Assembly: GCA_002633005.1 (NCBI GenBank) | Contig: NMRA01000151.1 | Span: forward strand, 476,400-540,399 | Reading direction: 5' to 3' | Length of the DNA stretch: 64,000 nucleotides | Source of the DNA: Phoronis australis | Taxonomy: Eukaryota; Phoronida; Phoronidae | In this document: positions 49,511 to 62,261 of the stretch, one piece after another | Numbering within the stretch: position 1 is the first letter of the stretch | Layout of the letters: each line of letters begins with the position of its first letter | The notes under the pieces: generated by a model | What the model saw: the letters and a program-made list of their open reading frames with translations, nothing else | Told to the model about the DNA's origin: nothing | The model's database searches: none | Position numbers and translations under genes: made by a program

Positions 49511-50904
49511 CTACACATACTTTTTTTTCAAAAAAAAAAAACGCAATTCAAATGAATTCCAGAGGGATATGAAACGAGGACAAAGCCATTAAAGATGAAT
49601 TAGGTATTCAAATTACTCTTTACAAAAATGGCTTGTATCTTAGCCCTTGACTCCTATTTTATGAAAAAAAGGATTACAATTTACGATTCTATGCGATAGT
49701 CTAAATTACAACCATTTACGTTTTTATCACAATGTATCCAGGTACATGTAGGTTCTGGTCGGATTAATTAATCACCTCATACAGTTCAGATCCCAATGAT
49801 CCTTAATGTTGTTAGTACAAACAACGTTCCTAATCATGACAATATGTCCAGCAAGTAACACATCAGTGACCAACGGAGGATTAATATATGTTTTGTTTGT
49901 TTCCCATGGCAGTCCTTCATACGTGAATTTACTTGGCTAAAACAGTATCGCAAAAACTTGTTCACAACCTGAACATACTGTGCCATGAAGTCTCATGAAC
50001 TACTGGACCTAAGTTAAATGTTTATTTGCTCACCCACAACTGAAACCTGGATTCTGGCCGAACATCTGGTAAAATGGGCAGCCTTCAGGCTTGCAAAAGC
50101 TAAGGAAACGCATGGTACGAACTCTTTAACGATTTTTCGAGTTCACGGGGTCAAATCTTTTTACAGTTCAACCTTTGTGCCAATTTAAAATTCGTGTCTA
50201 TTATTCTTTGCTCGAATACATAGCCTCATATGTGGAAAACTGTCTAATCCTAGTTTTCTGTTGATGATTCCTGCATCCAGGATTTAAGTTAAAGTCTGAA
50301 CTAGAAACTTTCCCGCTCCAAATCTCGAGTTTGTAGCGCAAATCACGGGACCATCAAGCGCGCACTTAAGACTTGAGAAACTCATAAGCATCATGGCTAA
50401 TAGTTCGAGTATGAACTAGTCTAAGAGATTTTGAGTTTTTTGAAATCTTGTATTTCAGTTTGTAGCTCGAGTCAAGAGGCCATCAAGCACGAACATAGAC
50501 TAGAATAGTTTATGCATAAAGTACAACTTACTAGAACACAGACTAAGTATTTTTATACAGAACTGTACATGTACATTGGACCTTCTACTATAAACAGTTG
50601 TAGAATGTTGCGGCTTACGTCGGGCCATATTCTTGTGTGGAAGGTCACTATGAACATTGTGACCGTAGGTGGATAAAGGATCTTGATATATTAAATGCAA
50701 AGTACTGTCAAATAGGAAAAAACAAAGCCAATCACGCTGAGCATCAATGTAAGTGAACTATATTAAGGACTTAAGAAGTGGTATACTGGAAAGGGTACGC
50801 GCATGCAAGCATTTTGGTTATTCTATTTCATCAAAATTGACCCAACAGTTTCAAAGTAAGAGCCGACCGGCTTTCAAGGTCCATAACAATTACGCAACAG
50901 AACC

Positions 50905-51045
50905 ACTGCTATAGACCCAATTAACGCCGACAGGAGGCGCTTTCCAAAACGAGGCTCTCTAAAATGGCTCTGTTGCTTTATCGGCATACAGTGTAGTTGT
51001 ATTCCGCGTTGCTCGAACGGCGATAGAAAATATACGGACTCTCAA
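50905..51045. mobile_element. MITE copy (inverted partner of 60295-60440)
   Basis: AACGCCGACAGGAGGCGC, CCAAAACGAGGCTC, GTTGCTCGAACGGC and ATACGGACTCTC are the reverse complement of the segment at 60295-60440. It adjoins the next MITE at 51063. Confidence 0.7.
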
Positions 51046-51062
51046 CTGTTTGATTTACCGTC

Positions 51063-51311
51063 CAGTGGCGGATCTACGTTTTCAGTAAGGGGGGGTTAGG
51101 ATTCCCGCAAAGGTCTAATCCGAGGCGCCTGGCGCTGAGCGGGGGCGGAGGTAGGAGGGGGGTAAAACCCCATCCCGTGTAAGACAACTTTTTGTTTTTG
51201 TAGCCAAACAGTGAAATTTCCATGCATCCTGGTATGTTTCTGGCACTTAACATGTCCCTGGAGTTTTTCTTAAGATAATTAAGTATCAGTCCACGGATCC
51301 ACCGACCACTG
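51063..51311. mobile_element. MITE of the GTGGCGGAT-ended type, copy 4
   Basis: Starts CAGTGGCGGATCTACG and ends GGATCCACCGACCACTG, imperfect inverted termini. The interior differs from copies 1-3, so it may be a related family using the same termini. Confidence 0.65.
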
Positions 51312-54300
51312 TGCAGCCAACAAGCGGCAAGGTGGGGGGTCAGCCATTCAGATCCATGTTTAGTCTGATAAATCACATTAGGGATGAGAGAAATTGGGTG
51401 AAGTATGACAGCACAAAGTTTGGTGGTTTAGGAGATACAAGGGAAGTGTTCTGGGGGGCAAAATGAGGCAATTTCTTGATGTGGAATGAGTCATTTTTGA
51501 CCAAATTTCCTACTCCAGTTTCTGCATGCTTCAAACAGAATTGTTTCTGAACAATTTTTTTATCACGCGATAGGTTCATGACCAATGTCAGTAAAAACGG
51601 CACCGACACTGAAATATCGGTTACCATGGTAACACTGGAACTGTTTCCGAGGAGGAACATTTCCTTCTTGTGAAAAACCAGCAGTAAGTTGTACCCTTGT
51701 AACGAAGCTGCCCCCGCGAGAAAACCAAAAATAATAAATGGACATGTAGAAGACTCCATGCCCTTGAAATAAATACAATAAAAACTTTGTCAGCTCTTCA
51801 GGCAGGCTTGGTAATAGGTGTCTGAATTTCACTCTTTTCAGACCGCGTACGTGTATTTGTCATTTTAAACCAGCTACTAGTTGTGCGCCGTTTCTACGCA
51901 TTAATAGGCGTGGTATAAATACAACAATTAAAAGAATTGGTCTGCTTAATTGTTTTTAATTAATTCTAAGGACACTAGCATTTCCCACTAAAATATGAAA
52001 TTATACTAAATTTGTTCCTCCAACTCGTCTGAATACTAAACTGAAGCTAACAATGCGTTAGTTGAATGATGGCTGACCTAAAAAGCGGGTTTGCGAATTT
52101 ATCTATTTATCTGGCACTGCCAGTCGCATCGAATGTGGTATTTCTACTAATTGCGGAGAGAAAGAACTTTGGAAACTCTTGGGAAATGCACAAGGAAAAG
52201 AGCGAGACATTTGAGCACCTTATAAGAGTAAGTGGAGCTGATGTGGAGGTGGAACGTGTCCTCCTGAGAAGTAGTCTGTCTCAGTGTCTGCCTCGGAGAC
52301 AGCTGTGCACCGTATTAGATTCACTTGTCCAAATCATCGTTACAACACTCGAGATATATTGGCGTCACTAAAGACACCGAGTACATCCACTTCCCACTAG
52401 AGGAGAAATCTGATTAGAGGTCTGAAAAATGACCAAAGACGTCAAGTCAAGGTTCAACGTCCTGCTTCGTGTGAGCTCAGGTAGGAATCACTAAACTCCA
52501 GGGTCTGACCCTGAGGAATATTTAGAAGCACGTCATTCGTGCAAAATTACTTATATTGACACACCGTGATTGCTTATAACTTGGGCCTTATTGCTCCATC
52601 ATATCTTATTCAATTGTGTTGATGTTTATGCAACTACATGAAAACAATGGCATAGAAAATAGGTAGTCATCATAACTTTTCATAACAACCACGTGCAACA
52701 TGACTTCTGCCCATGAACTACTTTTAAAGAGTAGGGAGTATGTTATATCTGCCAATGAACTTCTGCGATTATGAAGTTAATTAAACATGCTAAAGCCGTC
52801 AAAAATATTGGTGCCTTCACTTTAGCTTGGTATTCATATTTTCTGAGCCGAAATGGTCACATTAAATTTAATATGTTTAATTTTTTCATTAATACAATTT
52901 TAGGAATCAGGAAAGGCTTATGCTGAAGAAGTGGCTTCTGCTGAAGCTGGAGACCTGCCGATTATTAGTAAAGGTTGGGTATGGAAAAGTTCACAACCAG
53001 CAAGAACAACTAAGTGAGGGGTCTAGAGAGAGGCCGAAAACCCTACTCCCAGAAGATATGTCAAATTGTAGCTTGAGGAACGAGTCGGGGAAAAAGTATT
53101 TGCCAAAAATTACTGGCTTATACCACAACAGGTCCAAAGTAATTTGTTGAGATAGGCCACTCTCAGCAAATGTGGAGAATCTGAGACAGAGGAAGTGGAG
53201 TATTCATTGAAAGAGGCAATCTGCGATTGTCAAGGATGTAGCATTGTAAAAATTCAAAGGGAGGAAACAGTACAGTGGCTGGACCTGTAAATACTCTGGC
53301 TGATCTGCTAAATCCAGTGGGGGCATTATTGTGTAAGCACAGCTGTGTAGGGAAGTAGGCTTGTGTGTTGTCGCAAGCTTTGTTTGCACCAGAACTGCTT
53401 GTGTGAACAGCACAAATCTAAGATTTACCTAGACTGAATTTTTTTCCAGTCACGGATCATGAACCTGGGCCACATTGTAATGGTACATTGTTTATTTTGT
53501 TTAGCCACTGGATTTTTTGGTCTGACAGGATTTCTCAGTGTGGCCATCACATTTAGATGATTTCTGACAAAGTACTGTTCCTTTTCCTTGAAGATGCGTA
53601 ATTGATCTGAATTTATGTTTCTGCATTTTATTTACCATTATAGATTTTTGTTTGTAAATGGGTATATGTTGCTGAAATTTGAGCACCTGTTGCAGTTAGG
53701 CTGGTTTTGTTAACTTATCTTTCTGCTTGGGTTGTAAACGTGTCCATGAAGTAATAAGTTTTGATTTAGACCATATACCTCTATAAACTTTGCTCAGTTT
53801 GTTCCTTATCCAGATGGGAATTGATTTCTGGAATTGTAGCGAATTAACAGTTTGTTATTCCTTGAGACCATGCTGTCTGTATAAAATCACACACTATTAG
53901 ACTGGTCTCGAGCAATTGCATATTGCCAGATCTTTCAAAGTTCTGAAATTGCTCAAAAGTGACCTGGAAGTAATACCTAATTCATGATGGTAAAATGTCT
54001 AAATCAAAAGTTGTTTTATGTGATTTTAGGCGAGTTTATGTCCACTTCCACTTTTGTTGTAGTACTGAAAAATATTGGCACATTAGCTCTGGTGGCTCCA
54101 TGTTTTTTGGCGAATTGACCATTTTATGGTTCCCATGGGTAATTTTGTTACTGGTCTAGTATGTATGTACAACTGTAATCGTAGGGCAATTGTAATGCAA
54201 ACCATGTTGCAAAAGTATTTTTTCATGACCATTTTATTGTAAAATGTTGCCTAATTGGAATTGACAAGCCAATTTTTCATTTTGTGGTGGTTAGTTTTGA

Positions 54301-57100
54301 TAAGAACATTGATGTGGTAAATACAGCTACCTCAAGTTTGTGAAGAAGAGATTTCCAGTGTTGTCAGCAATAGTGTGAAAGCACTTTTTCGCGGTGAGAC
54401 TACATCACTTTAAATGTAATTCCCTGACTTTATGGGCTTTGTGTGTTTGACTCTGTCCTGTAGCAATTGGAGTGTTGAAAAGATCTAGAAGACAATTTTT
54501 TATTGGAGTCATAACATTTGCACTTATGACTGTACAGTTGTCTTTGCATTGTATTACGAAAACATATTTTGTAGTACACAAGTCTCTGGTTGGTATTTTA
54601 TATTTTTTCACAAGGAATATTTTCAACTTAGATGACTTGTCTGTGAGGTAGGCAATTTTCAAATAAGATAATGAATAAAATTGTCAAACATTGTTTTATT
54701 TTTTAGATGTGTGATCTTCCAATAAGTGATTACTTTTAAAAAAACCTGTGCAGAATTTGATTTTTACTCTTCATTTAAAGATAAATAAATCCATAAACCT
54801 GCATTGTCTAGAAATTTTACTCAAACTACATATTACAGGGTTGGGTATTGGAATCTTAATACAACGGAGTCTGAACCCGTACCATGAGCAATACAACACA
54901 ATACACTGATACAAAAATTTGGTGTTTAGGTTCCACGGAAAGGATTCGTGTGCGCGGTAATAGTTACTAAAGTGCGTGGTCATTGTTTGTGGGTATTTTG
55001 GGATTTCTCTTCTGTGGTCATCCACGGGAAACCTGGTCGCAAAGAGAACAATAGATTAGCATCTTCATTGTTCCCGTTGTTATAATAAACATATAATGAC
55101 GAGCACTTATCGTCAACGGTCTGATGTACGCAAGGTTCAATATCCATGCGACCTGTGTTGTTATATCCAACAATGACACAACAAAGGAAAACAATGACAG
55201 GACCGATGGGCGAAATACATGTGACGAGTTGCCACGGACAGGGGTGGAGAATGTATTGTCATTCGAATGTTTTTAGAGAACTGCAAACCCGGTAATTCGT
55301 CAGGAAAATTTCTGCGGTATTTGGTTTAAGTCGTGGGAAAAATTGCGGTCATGCCACCATTAATTTGATATTAAAATGCATTGCATGAACATTTGATCAA
55401 CAGAAAATCTGACTTGAATATGTGTGAAGAAATACCCATGAAGAAATTGCAAGGTATAACAACTGTAAATCAAAATAACCTACATTTGTCGAGTTCATGT
55501 CTAACCCTGTTCACTGTGGAGGACATGATCGGCTTTTCACAAAATGGAGCCATGTGTGGTATTTAGGGGTACTATAGCCCTAAGTGGTAAGTAGTAAAAC
55601 GTTCAAAACTTTCAGGAGGAACTAACTTGTTGCAAAATATCGAAAAACATGAAGAACAATCGGATTTTACGGTGCTCACGCATCGATCTTAGATATATGA
55701 AAATTTCTCATTTTAGTACATTTGAGGTGCCAAAATGTATAACTAATAAACTGGCTGACACAGTTTTTATTTTATGCAATGAAAGTAACATGCTTTGTCA
55801 ACATTTTGGCTAAGTTTCATTCTCCTAGCAGTGGGGGCAGATTTGGTACAGCAGTGTACTCAACACAACCTCAAAATGGCATAACGGGGGGCAGTGTAGT
55901 AAAACTACTGAATGAGGGTGGTAAATCGGAATCGTGTTTCAAGACATCTGTGTAACAGTCTGTAGGCACCACTAAACAATGCCAAGTCAATAATAAATCA
56001 ATAGCTTTCATTCAAGGGAAAATTTAAACAGTTAAAACTGGACAGTTTTTATACCGTGAAAACATGGCTGCGAAGCCGTAAAATGTGTTTGAGCCTATAA
56101 GTTTAGAAAAACGCAATATTTTGAGGAAATATTTTACCGCTGTTTATAGATCCCATAGGACTACCCATGTGCCAAATTTGGTGAAAATCGGTTGATCCCC
56201 ACCTTGCCGCTGGATGGCTGGTGCTCTCGTGGACTAGTACTTAAAAACCCTTCTCGATTTCGTGACATGAACTTTGCTCATAAGATTCGTGAAACCATAT
56301 TTGTGCACATCTGGGTATGAGTCACACCACCAGCAAAAATTTTTGTTGGAACATCTGCTTACACACACCTTTTTAGCATACGAAAAAGTGTGGTGTGTAT
56401 ACAGGGGTTTAGACAACTACCAAATATTCAAGAGCATAAGGAGCACCGACGGGGCGTAAAACTTGAATATCAGATGATCGGAACAGCCTCAAGCTGTTTA
56501 AGAACGAAGACCTGTACTGCTAGTCCGGAAATAAACATGTGTTCTGTCTCGTTACGAGAAAAACTGGCAAACGATGGTGCTCTCAGCTCATAGTCTATTA
56601 TTAAAAGCGACAAAAACAATTAAGTAACACTTTATTAAGCTGAATCACGTTGACAACATTTGAAAAACGTCAAATGTATCAGGAAACAAATCATCTGAAA
56701 ACAGTTTCACGAAACCAAAACACTCTGTAGGCCTACATCGTGGTGAAAATATATGCATGAGCAGTTCGCAGAGGGGCCAGATGTGCACTGAGAGTACACA
56801 AAAACTCTGGCCTGGTCCGTCACTAGACCTAGTGCTTATTATCCCTATAAAAATAGTCGATCTGTCGCGGGACCAAACAGTTCAGGCTGAGATAAATAGT
56901 TTTACAAAGCACACTTTGGTAAAAACATCACAAGACTAGTTCGCCGAGGGACCAGAAGTACACTGAAACTCGATATCTACACAAATCAAGCTGGCCTGGT
57001 CCGTCGCGAGACGTCCAAAAATAATTTCTATTTCATTTTCATTGTACACAAGCATAAAAAACGACGTTATTACAAACTGTGTATAATTTTAACTTATTAC
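51312..57100. other. Intergenic, possible 3' UTR-like tract but no gene called
   Basis: Open frames at 52066-52371 (101 codons, MMADLKSGFANLS...) and 52920-53150 are unassigned. From about 53400 to 54690 the plus strand is T/G-rich with a late AATAAA (54674-54679), like a 3' UTR, but no coding exon with matching splice phase could be joined. No repeat shared with other parts was firmly identified. Confidence 0.35.
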
Positions 57101-57366
57101 CTGGGTGTTTCTCCTATCTTTCTGTTGTCTAGACTGCCGAGGAATCTGTACATCGGATCCAATGGTTTGCTGCTCTTGGAACCATTCTACCCAGACATCT
57201 TCAACGTTTGTTCCCAACGCTTGCACTTCGTCAACTGCTGTGCCAATGAGCTTGTACGCCTCTACATTGCCAGCATCTCGTTTTGCAGCTTAGTTGGCAC
57301 TAAGCCCCCTGAGATAACCAAGTCCATTCAAAAGACTTACAGCATGCGCAACTAAATCCGATCCGC
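57101..57366 (-). pseudogene. Exon-like minus-strand segment, family not recognised
   Basis: After an acceptor-like GAAGTAG the frame reads MMSGSDLVAHAVSLLNGLGY, continues through YKLIGTAVDEVQALGTNVED and VWVEWFQEQQTIGSDV, and ends at a CAG|GTAATA donor. One TAA interrupts it (after LSAN). The composition is protein-like over about 85 codons, and coding-like frame fragments continue to the right to about 57640. I recognise no family. It may be a decayed transposon ORF or a broken host exon. Confidence 0.35.
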
Positions 57367-57369
57367 TCA

Positions 57370-58300
57370 TCATGGACTACTTCAAACCTTGACGATGTAT
57401 CCCAGGACCCATTTGCATCTCTTGCAATTTTCGAAATAAACGTCCCAATGTCTGAACGCTTGAAACCCGAAATACTAACATCAAATAAATGGGCATGGGC
57501 GTTTCTTCGGGTGGGCCTTTCTGCGGAAATTCCCAGTATAGAAAACGGCAGTGGTGCTTATTGCAGGTAAAAATACGGTAGGTGTTGAGGTCGGCACTAG
57601 GGCTCCTTAGGCGGCCCGTTGAACATCGCACGATCCGCAAGACTTTGTTGAGAAAATACAGCCTCCCCGCAATTTCTGGTACTGCACACTGTTCGCGAAT
57701 GCGGTCACTTTGTCAATGTGAGTGCCCCCTTGGTCATTCCTTGTATAGCCATAACTTGTTAGAGTGCATCTTCAAACAGACTCGCGACCAGACCACGGCG
57801 CAGGCCACAATAGCAATTCTTTGGAAAACGAGATTTTTTTCAAGTATTACATGTCATGTACACTGTAAGATATTGCGCATGACAACTTTACTCTACATCA
57901 GTCAAATTTGAGTTACAAACGTGTGGGGTGTGATAGGATGACATGGCATGACAGATGAGGTAAAAAAGGTTGCACGTTAATTCGCCTGAATATCAGGGTT
58001 GCGGCACCACAGTATTTCCCCTAATCAAATCAAAACATATCTTAGATTAAAGAAACTAGTTACCTAAAGAAATCAGCTATAGAGCTGCTCTTTCAGCGAT
58101 GGATCCATCTAAAATGCTTGGCTACCTCAGAAGTGTCGACGGAAGCGCGCGAACAATTGATCTCCGGGGCTTTGCCGATGAGTGACGAAGACTGACTCGA
58201 AATGCATTGATTTTCATAACAGCAATTCACATTGCAAAAAATATATTTTCAGAGTGAACCCCCCTCATTTTTTCCAATTTTTTTACTTGGGGTTTACACA
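57370..58300. other. Intergenic, nothing firmly recognised
   Basis: Contains overlapping open frames on both strands (57377-57911) without recognised motif. Confidence 0.35.
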
Positions 58301-58336
58301 CGCTGGCGGTGCTGTTTTTGTTTTGCTGGAGACGTT

Positions 58337-58412
58337 TTTGTTTTTTCTAATTTTGGGTCCTGGCCCGAGGGGGGGCTTAAACCCCCTGAAGCCCCCCGTA
58401 GATCCGCCACTG
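58337..58412. mobile_element. GTGGCGGAT-type MITE fragment, copy 5
   Basis: GGCTTAAACCCCCTGAAG leads to the terminus GTAGATCCGCCACTG. The left terminus is not clear. Open frames crossing it are shadows. Confidence 0.55.
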
Positions 58413-58606
58413 CCGTCACTAAGGACGTTTCGGCGTTGGGTTGTCGCGAAGAAGGAAAATATTTCCGTGTACACGTTATACATGTAACTGTTTTCGAAAA
58501 GTTAGATCATATTTTGTCGCATCTCGGTTGCCGAGCATCATAGCATTGACCGGTTAATTTTCGGCCAGCCAGACAGAATTTTCACGACTACGTGCTGAAA
58601 CACGAT

Positions 58607-58689
58607 GCATTCTTCTTTCCAAATGAACAGGACCTTCAATCTCTCCCTTTTGGGGCCAAATATCGACCCTATTCCCCTCTCAAAAATAT
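58607..58689. repeat. Outer inverted repeat, left arm
   Basis: GCATTCTTCTTTCC through CTCTCCCTTTTGGGGCCAAA and ATTCCCCTCTCAAAAATATT is the reverse complement, with mismatches, of 60020-60102. The arms enclose the foldback at 59275-59789. Confidence 0.75.
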
Positions 58690-59274
58690 TTAAAATTCTC
58701 GCGAAATTTCCCCACGACGCCTAAAAATTACCATAGTAATCGAAAATTGCCCTCCGAAGTTCAAATTATCTGTAACCACACAGGTGGCAATTGGAAATTG
58801 CTACTTGAGACAGAGCTTATAAGAGTTTGCAACGGGGCGGGGGTGCTAATGATGGTGATTGAGAGGTAGATTTCCGCCCTCCGTCACTCGACAATATAAT
58901 TTCCCCAGTCAAAAGACGCAAGCATATTCCTCCTCGGATGAATGAGGCCCCTAAGAAACGTGATAACTACATGTATGCTTGCTCTGTCCTGTTAACTGAA
59001 ATTGAGCTCTACAACGAGGCTATGCTTTGGACGGACGAATTAGGTGTTTTAATTTTATAATTTAACTTGGTCCAGATCGACATTTGAAACCTAATATTAA
59101 GTAATGATTATTAAAACCAACAAAGCAGAATTGATGGTCAAACAATTTTTATTTTCAATTACGAACCTGGTTTTTTATTTTAATAAAAGTATGTTTAATA
59201 ACATCAATTATTATTGCAGATCAATGACAAATCAACTGTTAGTCCAGGTAGTCCCTACTTCACTACCAGGACCT

Positions 59275-59789
59275 TGGTCATATTTACTTTTCATGTTTCG
59301 AACCTAGTTTTCCGAAAAAACTTATACCCTTTCACCAGACAACTCTTTAGTGCATGTATTTTCTACGTCTCTGTGGTAAGTTGTCGACACATTTTTAAGA
59401 TTTAATATCCAGATTGGACTTGAAAGACCAGCCATTTTGCTCACGCAATGTCAACTTCCGCTTTGTTTATGGCAGTGAGCCTTGTTTTGGATTTTAATGT
59501 CTGCCGCGTGAATTAGGCCTATAGACTCTATTCACGCGGCGGACATTAAAATCCAAAGCGAGGCTCACTGCGATAAACAAAGCGGAAATTTACATTGCGC
59601 GAGTTAATTGGCCGGTCTTTGGAGTCCAACCTGGATATTAAATCTTAAAAAATGTGTCAATAATTAACCACAGAGACGTAGAAAAATACAGTTAAGGAAC
59701 AAGTCAAAGCACCAAAGAGTTGTCTGACGAAAGGATATAGGTTTTTTCCGGAAAATTAGGTTCGAAACATGAAAAGTAAACATGACCAA
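59275..59789. mobile_element. 515-bp foldback element
   Basis: The left arm (59275-59513) and right arm (59530-59789) are reverse complements with moderate divergence. Examples are TTTTCATGTTTCGAACCTAG against TTAGGTTCGAAACATGAAAA, and ATTTTAATGTC.GCCGCGTGAAT against ATTCACGCGGCGGACATTAAAAT. The spacer is 16 bases. No open frame, so non-autonomous. Confidence 0.88.
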
Positions 59790-60019
59790 ATTGCGGCGAT
59801 CATAGTGTTACGGATTAGGTATCATGCTGAATGCAGGGTTGCGTTTCTTCTAATAAATTCTTGATAAAAATGCTTTCTACACGAACCAGGTCATCTGGTC
59901 GTATTGTTGGCGAGTTGAAGACATATTCGACAGTGGTGGCTCATAGCATTTTGCTGTCATGTGCAATTAGTCTCATCTGGTTTAATTTGTTGATCAAGAG
60001 TAGGCCTATTANTTTTTCA

Positions 60020-60102
60020 ATATTTTTGAGAGGGGAATAGGGCCGACATTTGGCCCCAAAATTGAGGGATTGAGGGCCCTGTCCTTTTTATAAAGAAAAA
60101 TG
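60020..60102. repeat. Outer inverted repeat, right arm
   Basis: Reverse complement of 58607-58689. An assembly N lies just left of it at 60012. Confidence 0.75.
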
Positions 60103-60294
60103 CAACTCGCTTCAACCCATAGTCATGAAAACACAGCCTGGGTCGCCGAAGCTAGATTCTCCGGTCCTTGTTGCTATGGCGGCATCCAATCCGAGATGCG
60201 TCAAATTATGATTCGAAAACAGTTATAAATTTTACACGGACATATTTTCCTTCGTCTCGGCGTATGGCAAGGACCCAACAATTCCGAATCCCAA

Positions 60295-60440
60295 CGTCCT
60301 TAGGGATTGTAAAACAGAGTGTCCGTATTTTTTCTAGCTGTTCGAGCAACGCGTAGTACAACTCCGCGGATAAGCCACTAGACCTATCGCGAGCCTCGTT
60401 TTGGAACGCGCCTCCTGTCGGCGTGAATAGGGTTTATACG
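60295..60440. mobile_element. MITE copy (inverted partner of 50905-51045)
   Basis: AGAGTGTCCGTATTTTTTCT, GTTCGAGCAACGCG, GAGCCTCGTTTTGGAACGCG and CCTCCTGTCGGCGTGAATAG match the reverse complement of 50905-51045. Confidence 0.7.
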
Positions 60441-60691
60441 TGTAAAAACTTATGCGAGAGGCCAAAAGAAACCGATTCCACATCGACCACGCGACCCATT
60501 GCCTCAGTATTGTCTTGGCACACTCTCCTGTCTGATGAGAAGCACGACATCCCCAATTGCAGGTTTCTTTTTGGAGTAAACCACATCTGATGTTTGCTGC
60601 TCGGATTCCAGGAACTAGAGCTTAAATACGGTAGCTGGAGTTCCTCCACAGTTACAAGAGATCCTCGGCTTCGGCACCAACACGAAGACAT
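60437..60691 (-). pseudogene. BEL/Pao-type polyprotein C-terminal (DUF5641-like) fragment
   Basis: The minus strand reads FTPKRNL, then in the next frame KPAIGDVVLLIRQESVPRQY, and back in the first frame AMGRVVDVESVSFGL. Together this follows the order of the integrase-distal domain of BEL/Pao-like retrotransposons: PKRNL..GDVVL....PR..W..GRVV.V. At least two frameshifts break it, and no integrase or reverse transcriptase could be seen upstream. An isolated relic next to a MITE. Confidence 0.55.
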
Positions 60692-60694
60692 GAG

Positions 60695-61044
60695 GTTGGC
60701 ATTTCCTACGTACTACTGTACATCACAGTGTTGACTTACATTTTCTTGTTTGGTTTTGTCACACAGATAGTTACAATGTGGAGCCAGCCAATCTCACGTA
60801 AATGCCAACCATGAGTTATAAAAGGCGATTTAATGTTAGAATATCGTTAAATTTACGCAACTTTTAATGTCTTACAAAATTTAGCTATCCAGCAGATACT
60901 GTAGCTCATCGCATGGATGTTTGGTGGAATAAGCGTGAAATGCATGGCGATATCTCGAGAGGTCTTGCGTGATCAGACTTTGCCTCCAAAAAACGCATAC
61001 TATTGGGAGTGAATCACCCAGTAGATAGGAAAACAAGTGCATAA
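60695..61044. other. Intergenic between the BEL-type relic and the zinc-finger gene
   Basis: AT-rich, no coding feature. It lies between the convergent receptor gene far to the left and the zinc-finger gene. Confidence 0.4.
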
Positions 61045-61050
61045 TTTAAT
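61045..61050 (-). promoter_or_regulatory. Possible polyadenylation signal ATTAAA of the zinc-finger gene
   Basis: The minus strand has ATTAAA 181 bases after the stop codon. No AATAAA lies closer. A weak assignment. Confidence 0.3.
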
Positions 61051-61230
61051 TAAGCATATATGTATGAACAGACGGTGAATAACACCAAGTAACAAATTCA
61101 TGGCAAGTTCGTGTAACGAAACTCCATTTTCCATTTAAATCGCTTCGCTTATGAAGGTTTACGACTCGCAATTGCACATTTTGACAACATGAATTGACAA
61201 TCTTAATAGTCTGTGAAACAAATATAAGAC

Positions 61231-61370
61231 TTAGTATACAACTATGTCAGCATTAACAACGTCGATAGACTCCTCAGACTTGAGAGCATTCAAATCATCA
61301 GACAAGCTTTCGTCAGTTCCCACACTGTTTCCACGTCTTCTCGGTTGGTTGACACTCATAAGATTGTTGC
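61231..61370 (-). CDS. C2H2 zinc-finger protein, terminal exon
   Basis: The acceptor CAACAG (minus strand) ends at 61371. The exon starts in phase 1, matching the donor phase at 62108, and completes a glycine codon (HA-G-NN). It encodes about 45 residues: NNLMSVNQPRRRGNSVGTDE then SLSDDLNALKSEESIDVV and a TAA stop at 61231. There are no cysteines, and the acidic, Ser-rich character suits a short regulatory tail behind zinc fingers. The match of splice phase and the continuing open frame are the reasons for joining it to the finger exons. Confidence 0.7.
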
Positions 61371-62107
61371 CTGTTGACGAGACATACATGTAGAGCATAT
61401 ACACATACACAAATAGCAACTCAAAGAGAAGTGGGGAGGGAAAGAAATAGCCATGGGTCGGCGTAATACAGAGTTGATGTCATACCCCTCATTCATTTGT
61501 AGCATCTATCAGGGGTACTGAGTGTCGCCGACGGAGAAGGGTTTGAAATTGGAGGCGACCTGGGGGTACTTTGCAATGAACAGTAGAGGGGAACGCAAAG
61601 TTCAATGTTCCAAAATCATGTCTACCCATTAAAATGCTTTTCCAACTGCGCTTACATTATTCACTTCACAGGTTTTTAACTACCACTGACTGTACATATT
61701 TTGATTTTTATTCGTCTGTCAATCTATACTTTTGCCGTGAGTCAAAGGAGTAAGTACTTATGTGTATATACGCAACAAACGCTCAGAGCCACGTTCCGTA
61801 GCTCAAGTCTCTTGCGATCGAAATGAAAATTAATCGATAAGAAAAGCACGTGAGTGTCTTGCGTATCATTACAGAACACCTGGTAAACGTAACGTTGCTT
61901 TTAAAACTTTGGTAAGTGGATAGAAATTGTTTACACTACTATGTTACTATTCACATGGTAAATATCTTCGCAATACAGAAAAAAAACACGTGTATAACAT
62001 TGTACTCTGATTAATGGCAAACATTTTAATAAACGAAACCGCTGTTACGTGTGAGGGGAACAACCACGGGATTGCTCAGGAGTCATGGTGGGTCTAGCTA
62101 TAATTAC

Positions 62108-62261
62108 CTGCGTGCATACTCATGTGAAACTTGAGCTCGTATGACTGTGAAAATGTCTTGCCACAAACAGAGCAAGCACAAGGGCGGTCCTTCGCATGCG
62201 TTCTTCTGACATGGCTATCATGGGCTGCGTGTGAGGCGAAAGCTTTACCACAATGTTTGCA
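62108..62261 (-). CDS. C2H2 zinc-finger protein, exon with fingers 2 and 3
   Basis: The acceptor TTCCAG ends at 62262 and the donor CAG|GTAATT follows 62108. The exon is 154 bases, phase 0 in and phase 1 out. It begins at the first cysteine of a finger: CKHCGKAFASHAAHDSHVRR with H-X4-H, then linker AKDRPCA and CSVCGKTFSQSYELKFHMSMH with H-X3-H. The linker departs from TGEKPY, and the usual aromatic before the first cysteine is replaced (PCAC), so this finger may pack differently. Likely a nuclear DNA-binding protein; family not identified. Confidence 0.88.

Noticed and set aside
52066-53150. A host gene made of open frames at 52066-52371, 52429-52488 and 52920-53150
   Set aside because: The splice phases do not match across candidate junctions and no family is recognised. 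The T/G-rich region with AATAAA at 54674 could be a 3' UTR, but no coding part could be tied to it.
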